Origin: JBBKWH01 sp041165345 | GTDB taxonomy: Bacteria > Pseudomonadota > Gammaproteobacteria > Pseudomonadales > Moraxellaceae | DNA: 14,269 bases | Assembly (NCBI GenBank): GCA_041165345.1 | Contig: JBEANQ010000050.1 | Location: forward strand, 1-14,269 | Direction: 5' to 3' | Part shown: piece by piece, positions 14,100 through 14,269 of the stretch | Layout of the letters: every line of letters begins with the position of its first letter | How positions within the stretch are numbered: position 1 is the stretch's first letter | Made by a program: the position numbers and the translations under genes | Notes under the pieces: generated by a model | The model's input: the letters and a program-made list of their open reading frames with translations, nothing else | What the model was told of the DNA's origin: nothing | The model's database searches: none

Positions 14100-14180
14100 G
14101 CACTCAACCTTGCTGGCTAGCACCTCAAAACGGGACATCATGTCTTCATGCTAGTCAGTTCAGCAGATCGAGTGCTTTTT
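14098..14180 (+). terminator. Large nested-stem terminator after htpG
   Basis: AAGCACTC (14098-14105), overlapping the htpG stop, pairs with GAGTGCTT (14170-14177), which runs into five T's (14176-14180). Inside, CTGGCTAGCA (14113-14122) pairs with TGCTAGTCAG (14149-14158), ten pairs with one G-U. The outer stem with its T-run is a plausible terminator, though the enclosed loop is unusually long. Confidence 0.5.
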
Positions 14181-14249
14181 GCAGGGATGCCTGAGTGCAA
14201 TTGTTCGAGCCATGGATGGCGAGTTTTGCACGAAAAGGCACTTTTGCTT

Positions 14250-14269
14250 ACTTTTGGTGCATCAAAAGT
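14250..14269. repeat. ACTTTTG/CAAAAGT inverted repeat at the right edge
   Basis: ACTTTTG (14250-14256) and CAAAAGT (14263-14269) are inverted around GTGCAT, and a further CACTTTTG occurs at 14239-14246 (arm CTTTTG 14241-14246). Similar CTTTTGCTTACTTTTGG strings are, from memory, frequent intergenic elements in proteobacteria. The window ends inside it. Confidence 0.45.

Overview
The window looks like chromosomal DNA of a gammaproteobacterium, most likely of the Moraxellaceae (Acinetobacter relatives). This rests on remembered family resemblance only: the left-edge SDR closely resembles Acinetobacter Acr1-type fatty acyl-CoA reductase, and EttA, YehS (DUF1456) and HtpG are gammaproteobacterial in type. 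Gene density is high. I see no tRNA, rRNA, CRISPR array, insertion sequence or prophage gene.

Layout. Positions 1-246 (-) hold the start of an Acr1-like reductase, followed by an AT-rich gap of about 340 bp with a 16-bp palindrome. A membrane diguanylate cyclase (-) and ettA (+) diverge near 1434-1677. ettA ends at a clean bidirectional terminator (3351-3380) that it shares with a converging small K+-channel-like gene (-). That channel gene diverges from an SPFH/stomatin-like gene (+), whose 3' end overlaps a RlaP-type nucleotidyltransferase (+). A DUF4442 hotdog thioesterase (-) follows. Next is a same-strand run (6351-10119): a GST, an EphD-like alpha/beta hydrolase, an HNH nuclease gene broken by one missing base, and a YfbK-like VWA lipoprotein. 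A secreted lipase (-) and yehS (-) come next, then a 540-bp gap without a convincing gene, then htpG (+) behind a good sigma-32-type promoter.

How the genes may work together. Most are independent housekeeping or accessory genes, not one pathway. Plausible functional pairs are the K+ channel with the SPFH protein (shared divergent promoter region), the SPFH protein with the nucleotidyltransferase (translational coupling), and the GST with the epoxide-hydrolase-like enzyme (detoxification). Lipid chemistry recurs in the Acr1-like reductase, thioesterase and lipase, but these are separate transcription units.

The least explained sequence is the yehS leader. A terminator lies 40 nt before the start codon and shares bases with an alternative upstream stem, which is the arrangement expected of an attenuator or riboswitch. 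I found no clearly new multi-gene system.
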